In this document: positions 1-5,739 of the stretch, piece by piece
Position numbering within the stretch: the stretch's first letter is position 1
How the letters are laid out: each line of letters starts with the position of its first letter
Assembly: GCA_022566235.1 (NCBI GenBank)
Contig: JADFJI010000057.1
Coordinates: forward strand, 2,644-9,471
Length of the DNA stretch: 6,828 bases
Direction: 5' to 3'
Source of the DNA: Chloroflexota bacterium
GTDB taxonomy: Bacteria; Chloroflexota; Dehalococcoidia; Plut-88900
Notes under the pieces: model-generated
The model's input: only the letters and a program-made list of their open reading frames with translations
What the model was told of the DNA's origin: nothing
Database searches by the model: none
Translations under genes and position numbers: made by a program

Positions 1-1
1 C

Positions 2-823
2 CTGGGCTGTCCCACCATGACCGAGATGGTTACCGTGGCCGAGCAGATCGCCAGTGCAACCTCTCTGCCCGTCATCGCCGACGCCGATGATGGATACGGC
101 AACGCCCTCATCACCATGCGCACCGTGGAGAAGTTCGAGAAGACCGGGGTAGCGGGCATCCACATCGAGGACCAGCGGGCCCCCAAGAGGTGCGGGCACA
201 TAGCAGGCAAACACATACTACCCTTAGAAGAGGCCGTCGGTAAGTACAGAGCGGCCCTGGCCGCGAGGCAGGACCCCGATTTCGTGATCATCGCCAGGAC
301 CGACGCCAGAGGCGCGGTTGGTGGCAGCATGGATGAGGCCATCCTTAGGGGGAAGACCTACGCTAACCTGGGCGTCGACCTTGTCTGGTGCGAGTTCGGC
401 AGCCCCGACGCCGTAGACGAGTTCGAGAAGTTCGCCCTCGCAGTTAGAGCGGAGCGCCCGGACCTGCCCCTGGCCTTCAACTACTCCTCTTCGCAAAAAT
501 GGGGCTCCAGCCAGAGCCGCGTGACCTTCAAGGACCTGGGACAGATGGGGTACAAGTTCATATTCATCACCCTCGGTGCTGCCCACGCAGCCATGTACTC
601 CGTATGGAACTTTATGCAAGACCTGCAGGAAACCGAACACCATGCCCAGTGGCGGCTGGAAGAGTTGACCGAGGGCCATCCCACCGAGAGCCATCACGTC
701 ATGGGCAACTTCGAGCGTTTCAGGCGGCTGGAAGATGAATACCTGCCGGCCGACTTTGTCGATGATCGGTATCGGTCATCCGACGGCCATGGCCGGGAGG
801 CATTGCAGATCGCCGCAGACTAA
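2..823 (+). CDS. Isocitrate lyase/PEP mutase superfamily protein (isocitrate-lyase-like), 5' end missing
   Basis: The reading frame is open from base 2, and the residues before the first ATG (17) read LGCPT, which fits the family, so the true start lies upstream of the window. Numbering from that ATG, the metal-binding loop is DADDGYGN (22-29), followed by IED (50-52), the catalytic KRCGH (57-61, Cys59 the expected general acid/base) and ARTDA (93-97). WCE (124-126), FNYSSSQKW (154-162) and MGYKFIFITL (177-186) match the C-terminal half of true isocitrate lyases better than the shorter PrpB or phosphonomutase proteins. Known members cleave isocitrate or 2-methylisocitrate to succinate plus glyoxylate or pyruvate, using Mg2+, in the cytoplasm. 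The loop that is N-C-S-P-S in classical isocitrate lyase is N-Y-S-S-S here, so the substrate may differ. A lyase is more likely than a PEP mutase because the Cys is present. The family call is firm; the exact reaction is not. Confidence 0.85.
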   Translation: MGCPTMTEMVTVAEQIASATSLPVIADADDGYGNALITMRTVEKFEKTGVAGIHIEDQRAPKRCGHIAGKHILPLEEAVGKYRAALAARQDPDFVIIARTDARGAVGGSMDEAILRGKTYANLGVDLVWCEFGSPDAVDEFEKFALAVRAERPDLPLAFNYSSSQKWGSSQSRVTFKDLGQMGYKFIFITLGAAHAAMYSVWNFMQDLQETEHHAQWRLEELTEGHPTESHHVMGNFERFRRLEDEYLPADFVDDRYRSSDGHGREALQIAAD

Positions 824-851
824 CGCTGACCATTGACCCTCCTATCGTCGC

Positions 852-884
852 TCCGGGGCGGGCCCTTTTTGGGCCCGCCCCGGA
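852..884 (+). terminator. Hairpin, probable terminator of the lyase gene
   Basis: Arms 852-865 (TCCGGGGCGGGCCC) and 871-884 are perfectly complementary over 14 bp around a TTTTT loop, 28 bases after the lyase stop codon. The stem is very GC-rich. The bases after it (CACTTT) contain only a short T run, so it is not a textbook Rho-independent terminator, but its position and strength fit transcription termination or mRNA 3'-end protection. Confidence 0.65.
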
Positions 885-1001
885 CACTTTGAACAGGCCC
901 CGCTTGCAGGATTTCCCCAATAAAGTGCCCCTGTGGGACGCCTCTCAAAAAACACCCTGTCTAACTTCCAGCCCCCGCTACACAACCCTCGATACGGAAG
1001 A

Positions 1002-1010
1002 TGTTACAAT
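1002..1010 (+). promoter_or_regulatory. Candidate extended -10 promoter for proS
   Basis: TGTTACAAT reads as an extended -10 element (TG, one base, then TACAAT at 1005-1010), about 60 bases before the proS start. No good -35 hexamer lies 16-18 bases upstream, which an extended -10 can tolerate. Predicted transcription would start near 1017 and give a leader of about 50 bases. The rest of the 824-1069 gap, apart from the hairpin at 852-884, shows no gene or T-box-like structure that I can recognise. Confidence 0.4.
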
Positions 1011-1069
1011 TGCCCCTGAAAATCCCCTTCGTCCATCGAAATAATCCCCCAGCAGGTAGGATGTAGCTT

Positions 1070-2773
1070 ATGCGGCTGTCCCAGATGTTCGGAAAGACCC
1101 TGAGAAGTGAGCCCGCGGAAGCCGAATCGGTAAGTCACCGGCTCATGCTCAAAGCCGGGATGGTCTACCAGGTATCCGCGGGGGTGTACAGCTACATGCC
1201 CCTGGCCTGGCGGGTGCTGCGGAACATCGAGCAGATCATCAGGGAGGAGATGGACGCTGCCGGGGGCCAGGAGGTCAGGATGCCGGTCCTACAACCCCTG
1301 GAGCTGTGGGAGGCCTCGGGCCGCAGCGCCGCCTTTGGCGACACCCTCTTCAAGCTGAAAGACCGCAGACAGCGGCCCCTTTGCCTCGCTCCCACCCACG
1401 AGGAGGTCATCACCCAGATGGCCAAACAGCACATCCACAGCTACAAGGACCTCCCCCGCCTGCCTTACCAGATTCAGACGAAGCTTCGGGACGAGGCCAG
1501 GCCCCGGGCCGGACTTATGCGGGTCCGGGAGTTCGATATGAAGGACCTGTACAGCATGGACCTGGACCAGGCAGGCCTGGACGTCAGCTACGATAAGATG
1601 GTCCAGGCCTATAAGAACATCTACAAACGCTGCGGCCTGCCGGCCCTGGCCGTGGAGGCGGACAGTGGCGCCATCGGGGGTAAGGACTCTCACGAGTTCA
1701 TCCTGATCGCCGAGAGCGGCGAGGACCGGGTGGTCAGGTGTCAGGGGTGCGGCTTCGCCGCCAACCTGGAGCGGGCCTCGGGGGTCAAACCGCCCCTGGA
1801 GAAGGAAGACCCCCTCCCCCTTGAGGAGGTCTCCACCCCCGGCATTCACACCATCAAGGGGCTGGCCGACTACCTGGATGTCCCCGAGGCTAAGACCCTC
1901 AAGGCCGTCTTTTACAGCGCCGACGGCCAGGTGGTTTTCGTGACGCTCCGGGGCGACCTTGAGGTCAACGAGGTGAAGCTGAAAAACCTTCTGCGCGCCG
2001 CTGATCTGAGGCTTGCCACCGATGAGGAGGTGAAGGCCGCGGGCCTCGTTGCTGGGTCCGCCTCTCCCATAGGCATCACCGACCTCAAGCGGGTAGCCGA
2101 CGACTCTATCGAGCTCGGTTCCAACTTCGTCGTCGGGGCCAACAAGCCCGATACCCACTTCAAGAACGCCAACTACCCCCGGGACTTCCGTATCGACGTC
2201 ATGGCCGATATCGCCGAGGTCAAGGAGGGACAAGGCTGCCCCCAGTGTGGCAAGCCGTTGTCCATTGCCCGGGGTATCGAGGTCGGCCACGTGTTCAAGC
2301 TGGGCACCTTTTTCAGCGAGGTCTTCGGCGCCTACTACCTGGACGCGCAGGGCAAGCAGCAACCCATCGTCATGGGTTGCTACGGCATCGGCGTCGGGCG
2401 CCTGATGGCCGCGGCGATGGAGCAGAACCACGATGACAAAGGGATCATCTGGCCCGTTCCCATAGCCCCCTACCAGGTCCACATCTGCGCCCTCTCCATG
2501 GACAAGCCCGACGTCCAGTCGGCCGCGGACCAGCTCTACTCCACCCTTCAAGGCGAGGGGTTGGAGGTACTTTACGATGACCGGGACGAGTCCCCGGGGG
2601 TCAAGTTTAATGACGCCGACCTGCTGGGAATGCCCGTGCGCCTCACCGTAAGCCCAAGGAACCTCAAGTCCGGGAGCGTTGAGTTCACCGAACGGGTGAC
2701 AATGGAGACGAGAATGGTCCCCTTGGACGGTGTCGTTGCAGAGGTAAAAAGCATACTGGCCAACAGCAATTAA
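1070..2773 (+). CDS. proS: Prolyl-tRNA synthetase, bacterial type
   Basis: This cytoplasmic class II aminoacyl-tRNA synthetase charges tRNA-Pro with proline using ATP. At 567 residues it is close to the E. coli enzyme (572). Motif 1 lies around 64-76 (AGGQEVRMPVLQP), the ATP/proline-site THEE is at 109-112, motif 2 at 140-158 (RDEARPRAGLMRVREFDMKD region) and motif 3 at 437-444 (CYGIGVGR). Between motifs 2 and 3 sits the YbaK-like insertion domain (about 257-375), which hydrolyses mischarged Ala-tRNA-Pro; it keeps a TLK lysine (Lys278) and a G-x-x-x-P loop (Gly329-Pro333). Two Cys pairs flank it (CQGC 224-227, CPQC 390-393), as in many bacterial homologues. The anticodon-binding domain fills about 465-567 (YDDRDESPGVKFNDADLLG at 502-520). 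The start is supported by AGGTAGGA (1054-1061), 8 bases upstream, and by the family-typical N-terminus MRLSQMF. It appears intact and is the only clear housekeeping gene here. Confidence 0.98.
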   Translation: MRLSQMFGKTLRSEPAEAESVSHRLMLKAGMVYQVSAGVYSYMPLAWRVLRNIEQIIREEMDAAGGQEVRMPVLQPLELWEASGRSAAFGDTLFKLKDRRQRPLCLAPTHEEVITQMAKQHIHSYKDLPRLPYQIQTKLRDEARPRAGLMRVREFDMKDLYSMDLDQAGLDVSYDKMVQAYKNIYKRCGLPALAVEADSGAIGGKDSHEFILIAESGEDRVVRCQGCGFAANLERASGVKPPLEKEDPLPLEEVSTPGIHTIKGLADYLDVPEAKTLKAVFYSADGQVVFVTLRGDLEVNEVKLKNLLRAADLRLATDEEVKAAGLVAGSASPIGITDLKRVADDSIELGSNFVVGANKPDTHFKNANYPRDFRIDVMADIAEVKEGQGCPQCGKPLSIARGIEVGHVFKLGTFFSEVFGAYYLDAQGKQQPIVMGCYGIGVGRLMAAAMEQNHDDKGIIWPVPIAPYQVHICALSMDKPDVQSAADQLYSTLQGEGLEVLYDDRDESPGVKFNDADLLGMPVRLTVSPRNLKSGSVEFTERVTMETRMVPLDGVVAEVKSILANSN

Positions 2774-2815
2774 AGAGGGGCCTGTGAGGGGTTTGTCTGC
2801 AAACTCGTGTTTGCC

Positions 2816-2843
2816 TTGCCCTTTGCCCCGGTAGTATCATAAT
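2816..2843 (+). promoter_or_regulatory. Candidate sigma-70-type promoter before the first amidohydrolase
   Basis: TTGCCC (2816-2821) and CATAAT (2838-2843) are separated by 16 bases, a reasonable housekeeping promoter. It would start transcription near 2850 and give a leader of about 75 bases. Two small hairpins sit in the same 151-bp gap: GTTTG/CAAAC (2791-2795 with 2800-2804) and CCCCG/CGGGG (2844-2848 with 2854-2858). Neither is followed by a T run, so I do not call a proS terminator. The promoter call rests on hexamer matches only. Confidence 0.35.
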
Positions 2844-2924
2844 CCCCGTTGGCCGGGGTCAAGCCTTTCTCCATCATTCCCAATCGCCCACGGCTATTCC
2901 ATACCTGCGAATGGGGGTTCACCG

Positions 2925-4082
2925 ATGAGCAAAAACGGTTTCAAGGTGATGGACAGCGACATGCACGTCTACGAGCCCTGGGACCTGTGGCGCAACTACA
3001 TCGACCCCGAATATAAAGAGCGCGCCCCCGTGGGAACAACCAAGGACCCCCTGACCATGAACATGGCAATGGGAGGCAAGCTCATCGCCAACTTTCTGGC
3101 CGATTCGGACGAAAAGACCAACGAGGAAGAGCAGGCTCGCCAGCCCCTGGAGATAAAGCGGGCCCAAAAGTACCTTCAGGAGGCCGTGGAAAGGAGCTTC
3201 GATCCCGTATCGCAGCTTCACGCGATGGAGACCGAAGGCATAGATGTGTCCATGATCTACCCAACACGGGGTATGGTGGTAGCGGGGGTCGACTACACCG
3301 ACGGGAAATTCGCCGCTGCTGTGGCCCGGGCCTACAATGACTGGCTGGCCGACTTCTGCAGCGAGGACTCCTCAAAGATGAAGGGCGTCGCCATGGTCCT
3401 TGTGGCCGAAGTCCAAGAGGCCGTTGTCGAGGCGCGCCGAGCAAGGGAGAAGCTGGGTTTCGTAGGCATCTATCTGCACCCCAACCCTATACGAGGTCGA
3501 AACTGGCACGACCCCGCCTACGATCCTCTCTGGGCCCAGTGCCAGCAGCTGGGGATGGGCGTCACCTTCCACGAAACCTTCAAGTGTGGGCTTCCCCAGG
3601 CCATCGCAGATCGGTTCTACAAGGAGCCCGACCGGATATGGACCATGGGCCACGTGGCCTGCCACCCTATCGAGCAGATGTACGCATGTCTGTGCATGTG
3701 TGCCGGGGGTGTGCTGGAGAAGTTCCCCCAGATGCGAGTGGCCTTCCTGGAGTGCAACGCCAGCTGGCTTCCCTTCTGGCTCTGGCGTATGGATGAGCAC
3801 CATGAGCATCGCCAGGAACAGGCCTCCAAGTACCTTTCTATGAAGCCCAGCGACTATTTCAAACGCCAGTGCTACCTGGTCATAGACCCCGACGAGGAGC
3901 CGGCCAAGTATGCCCTCGACTGGATTGGAGACGACAACTTCATCTTCTCCACCGATTACCCTCACCCCGATGGCAAATACCCGTTCTCTACCGAATCGTT
4001 TTTGAAGCTGCCCCTGAGCGACGAGGCGAAACGGAAGGTCCTGTGGGACAACTGCGCCCGGCTATACGGACTCGCAGCCTGA
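2925..4082 (+). CDS. Amidohydrolase-family (Amidohydro_2, TIM-barrel) metal-dependent hydrolase, paralog 1
   Basis: The 385-residue protein has the layout of the amidohydrolase-2 family (PF04909), which includes metal-dependent hydrolases and ACMSD-like decarboxylases acting on small organic acids. Likely metal or catalytic residues are Asp12 and His14 (SDMHV, in place of the His-x-His of many relatives), His216 (TFHE), His243 and His247 (MGHVACHP), and Asp344 (FSTDYPHPD). There is no signal peptide or membrane segment, so it is probably cytoplasmic. The start is supported by the paralog downstream, which begins with the same MS-x-NGFKVMDSDMHV; the ribosome site is weak (GGGGGTT, 2913-2919). 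Odd points are C-x-C-x-C at 255-259 and a charged, poorly conserved stretch at about 41-90. The copy at 4429-5586 is equal in length and about 76% identical. The substrate is unknown, and hydrolase versus decarboxylase cannot be decided from sequence. Confidence 0.9.
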   Translation: MSKNGFKVMDSDMHVYEPWDLWRNYIDPEYKERAPVGTTKDPLTMNMAMGGKLIANFLADSDEKTNEEEQARQPLEIKRAQKYLQEAVERSFDPVSQLHAMETEGIDVSMIYPTRGMVVAGVDYTDGKFAAAVARAYNDWLADFCSEDSSKMKGVAMVLVAEVQEAVVEARRAREKLGFVGIYLHPNPIRGRNWHDPAYDPLWAQCQQLGMGVTFHETFKCGLPQAIADRFYKEPDRIWTMGHVACHPIEQMYACLCMCAGGVLEKFPQMRVAFLECNASWLPFWLWRMDEHHEHRQEQASKYLSMKPSDYFKRQCYLVIDPDEEPAKYALDWIGDDNFIFSTDYPHPDGKYPFSTESFLKLPLSDEAKRKVLWDNCARLYGLAA

Positions 4083-4132
4083 GCCGGCGCCTGCCTGCAA
4101 GTGGTTTTAATTCTATCTGGAGGAGTCCACAG

Positions 4133-4164
4133 GGCCTGTCCTGTCTGTCCTGAGCTTGTCGAAG
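4133..4164 (+). repeat. Short dispersed-type repeat, copy 1
   Basis: GGCCTGTCCTG (4133-4143) is followed by GTCCTGAGCTTGTCGAAG (4147-4164); TGTCCTG is doubled inside it. The GTCCTGAGC..TCGAAG pattern recurs at 4327-4365. Near-identical words are common as intergenic repeats in many environmental bacterial genomes, including Chloroflexota; that recollection is general and was not checked here. Confidence 0.6.
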
Positions 4165-4222
4165 TGCTCCGTCGAGGGGAGCTTTTCCCGATGCTCGGGA
4201 CTAGTCGGGACCAGATTTACTT

Positions 4223-4269
4223 TCACCCCCCTCTCCATTAATAAGGGAGAGGGGGCCAAGGGGGTGAGG
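4223..4269. repeat. Palindromic C-rich/G-rich repeat unit
   Basis: CCCCCTCTCC (4227-4236) pairs perfectly with GGAGAGGGGG (4246-4255) around a 9-base loop. An alternative outer pairing, TCACCCCC (4223-4230) with GGGGGTGA (4260-4267), is also perfect, and the two overlap, so the RNA could switch between two folds. The unit looks like the CCTCACCCCC..CCCTCTCCC class of intergenic repeats. No T run follows, so an intrinsic terminator is not supported. Confidence 0.65.
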
Positions 4270-4300
4270 ATTTCTGAGGCAGGTTGTGATACCCTCACAT

Positions 4301-4306
4301 TATAAT
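4301..4306 (+). promoter_or_regulatory. Possible -10 box for the second amidohydrolase
   Basis: A consensus TATAAT stands in an AT-rich island of an otherwise GC-rich spacer, about 120 bases before the start of paralog 2. No proper -35 is found at 16-18 bases: TTGTGA (4284-4289) is only 11 bases away, and there is no TG extension. It would give paralog 2 its own promoter. Weak call. Confidence 0.25.
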
Positions 4307-4318
4307 TTCTTCCCACTT

Positions 4319-4367
4319 CCTGGCCAGGCCTGTCCTGAGCCCTTCCCGTATGGGAAGGATCGAAGGA
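4319..4367 (+). repeat. Short dispersed-type repeat, copy 2, carrying a hairpin
   Basis: The 10-bp palindrome CCTGGCCAGG (4319-4328) overlaps a second GGCCTGTCCTG (4327-4337). GTCCTGAGC (4332-4340) and TCGAAGGA (4360-4367) are then separated by a perfect hairpin, CCTTCCC/GGGAAGG (4341-4347 with 4352-4358, loop GTAT). Compared with copy 1 at 4133-4164, the centre of the unit is replaced by this hairpin while the flanks are kept. Confidence 0.55.
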
Positions 4368-4414
4368 GGGTGAGGGATTTTGAAGCGGCATCGAAAAGGC
4401 GCGGCAGCGAAGGG

Positions 4415-4421
4415 AAAGGAG
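4415..4421 (+). promoter_or_regulatory. Strong ribosome binding site of paralog 2
   Basis: AAAGGAG lies 7 bases before the ATG at 4429, a near-ideal Shine-Dalgarno. It contrasts with the weak GGGGGTT before paralog 1, so the two copies may be translated at different levels. Confidence 0.75.
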
Positions 4422-4428
4422 CTCTTCA

Positions 4429-5586
4429 ATGAGCACAAACGGTTTTAAGGTGATGGACAGCGACATGCACGTCAACGAGCCCTGGGACATGTACCTCAAC
4501 TATATCGACCCCGAGTATAAAGAGCGCGCCCCCGTGGGCGTCAACCAGGACCCCGTCGATATGAACACCGCGTTGGAGGGCGACATCCTGGCGCCCTTCC
4601 TGGCGAAGCAGGACCTGGAGTCCCACGAGGAGGAGCGCTACCGACTGGACATCACCCATAAGAAGGACAACGAATATATCCAGGAAGGCATCGAGCGCAG
4701 GTTCGACCCCGTCTCCCAGGTCAATGCCATGAAAGTAGAGGGCATCGACATAGGAAACCTTTACCCTTCCCGAGGCATGGTGGTGGCGGGCGTGGACTAC
4801 ACCGACACCAAATTCGCGGCCGCCGTGGCCCGGGCCTATAACAACTGGCTGGCCGACTTCTGCAAAGACCACTCCTCCAAACTCAAGGGCATCGCCATGA
4901 TACTGGTTGCTGATATCGAAGACGCCATAGTCGAGGTCCGCCGCACCAGGGAAGAGCTCGGCTTTGTAGGCATCTACCTGCACCCCAACCCCATCCGGGG
5001 CCGCAACTGGCACGACCCCGCCTACGACCCTCTCTGGGCCGAGTGCCAGAACCTTAACATGGCCATTACCTTCCACGAGACCTTCAAGTGCAATTTGCCC
5101 CAGGCCATCGCAGACCGGTTCTACAACGAGCCAAGCAAGATATGGACCATGGGCCACGTGGCCTGCCACCCTATCGAGCAGATGTACGCATGCCTGTGCA
5201 TGTGTGCCGGGGGTGTGCTGGAGAAGTTCCCCGAGATGCAGGTTGCCCATCTGGAGTGCAATGCCGGCTGGATCCCCTTCTGGCTCTGGCGTATGGACGA
5301 GCATCATGAGCACCGTATCGAGCAGGCTTCCAAGTACCTCTCAATGAAGCCCAGCGAGTACTTCAAACGTCAATGCTATGTGGTTATCGAACCCGATGAA
5401 GGGCCCGCCAAATACGCCATAGATTGGCTCGGAAACGACAACTTCATCTTCTCCACCGATTACCCTCACCCCGATTCTAAGTATCCCTTCGCCACGCAAG
5501 AGTTCTTGAAGCTGCCCCTGAGCGATGAGACCAAACGCAAGGTCCTCTGGGACAACTGCGCGCGGCTGTACTCCCTCTCCGTGTAA
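4429..5586 (+). CDS. Amidohydrolase-family (Amidohydro_2, TIM-barrel) metal-dependent hydrolase, paralog 2
   Basis: Also 385 residues, this is the downstream copy of the pair. All putative metal and catalytic residues are retained at the same positions: Asp12, His14, His216, His243, His247 and Asp344. The C-x-C-x-C at 255-259 and the HHEH cluster at 292-295 are kept too. Identity to paralog 1 is near 90% over residues 171-270 but falls to about 42% over 41-90, where this copy reads with a different set of charged residues. If that segment covers the active site, the two enzymes may act on different members of one substrate class; this is inference. The copy is intact and has the better ribosome site, so it is not a decaying duplicate. 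The repeat-rich spacer separates it from paralog 1, so co-transcription is uncertain. Confidence 0.9.
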   Translation: MSTNGFKVMDSDMHVNEPWDMYLNYIDPEYKERAPVGVNQDPVDMNTALEGDILAPFLAKQDLESHEEERYRLDITHKKDNEYIQEGIERRFDPVSQVNAMKVEGIDIGNLYPSRGMVVAGVDYTDTKFAAAVARAYNNWLADFCKDHSSKLKGIAMILVADIEDAIVEVRRTREELGFVGIYLHPNPIRGRNWHDPAYDPLWAECQNLNMAITFHETFKCNLPQAIADRFYNEPSKIWTMGHVACHPIEQMYACLCMCAGGVLEKFPEMQVAHLECNAGWIPFWLWRMDEHHEHRIEQASKYLSMKPSEYFKRQCYVVIEPDEGPAKYAIDWLGNDNFIFSTDYPHPDSKYPFATQEFLKLPLSDETKRKVLWDNCARLYSLSV

Positions 5587-5727
5587 ACTCCTGGAAAAGC
5601 CTGAAACGGGTTAGCCCTGACGCACAGAGGTCTGGGGGGTATTCTCCAGCGCAAAAACACCAGAGGGTGTGTTGGTGGGAAGCTGGCGTCCGTTCTCAGC
5701 AGAGCCGGCCGATCAACCTAGCCTATT

Positions 5728-5734
5728 GGGGGAG
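5728..5734 (+). promoter_or_regulatory. Ribosome binding site deciding a TTG start
   Basis: GGGGGAG (5728-5734) ends 5 bases before TTG at 5740. The frame has a TAG stop at 5719-5721 and no ATG or GTG between that stop and the Rossmann motif, so TTG is the only sensible start. Confidence 0.65.
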
Positions 5735-5739
5735 CCGCA

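Larger units (their letters stand above)
4083..4428. other. Repeat-dense spacer between the tandem amidohydrolases, no gene
   Basis: This 346-bp gap has no credible coding region. It holds several short palindromes and dispersed-type repeats. Besides those listed separately, there is a perfect hairpin TCCCGA-TGC-TCGGGA (4186-4200) followed by a direct repeat TCGGGA (4195-4200 and 4205-4210). GGGTGAGG followed closely by ATTT occurs twice (4262-4273 and 4369-4380). CCCTCAC (4292-4298) and GTGAGGG (4370-4376) are inverted around an 85-bp interval. No transposase is present. The structure resembles a pile-up of small intergenic repeat elements, some of which could act as transcription attenuators between the two genes. 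Confidence 0.7.
2925..5586 (+). repeat. Tandem gene duplication (two amidohydrolase copies plus spacer)
   Basis: The two 1158-bp genes align end to end without a gap, with a constant offset of 1504 bases. By eye, 292 of 385 residues are identical. Long runs are also identical in DNA, for example 3931-3971 with 5435-5475. Similarity starts at the ATG: the upstream regions differ, with a strong ribosome site before copy 2 and a weak one before copy 1. The level of divergence shows an old duplication, with both copies kept intact. Confidence 0.9.

Noticed and set aside
224..697. 157-codon minus-strand open frame within the lyase gene
   Set aside because: Antisense shadow of a gene with clear catalytic motifs.
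824..1069. Possible T-box or other leader regulator before proS
   Set aside because: No T-box sequence or specifier stem is visible. The only strong structure (852-884) lies upstream of the candidate promoter and directly after the preceding gene.
1289..2551. 420-codon open frame on the minus strand inside proS
   Set aside because: It lies opposite a fully conserved prolyl-tRNA synthetase. The translation is low-complexity, rich in Gly/Val/Leu/Asp with no motif, as expected from the antisense of GC-rich coding DNA.
4083..4428. Possible CRISPR array or insertion sequence in the spacer
   Set aside because: The repeats are unevenly spaced, differ in sequence and occur only twice; there are no regular spacers and no transposase.
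4113..4499. 128-codon minus-strand open frame across the spacer
   Set aside because: It runs through palindromes and repeats into the start of paralog 2, with no domain or family resemblance.
4426..5313. 295-codon minus-strand open frame over the second amidohydrolase, with a similar one (3372-3965) over the first
   Set aside because: The two resemble each other only because the sense genes are paralogs; each is the mirror of a conserved gene and has no recognisable domain.
5653..5670. Hairpin with a T run when read on the minus strand (ACACC/GGTGT then TTTTT)
   Set aside because: The stem is only 5 bp and there is no minus-strand gene for it to terminate; probably chance.
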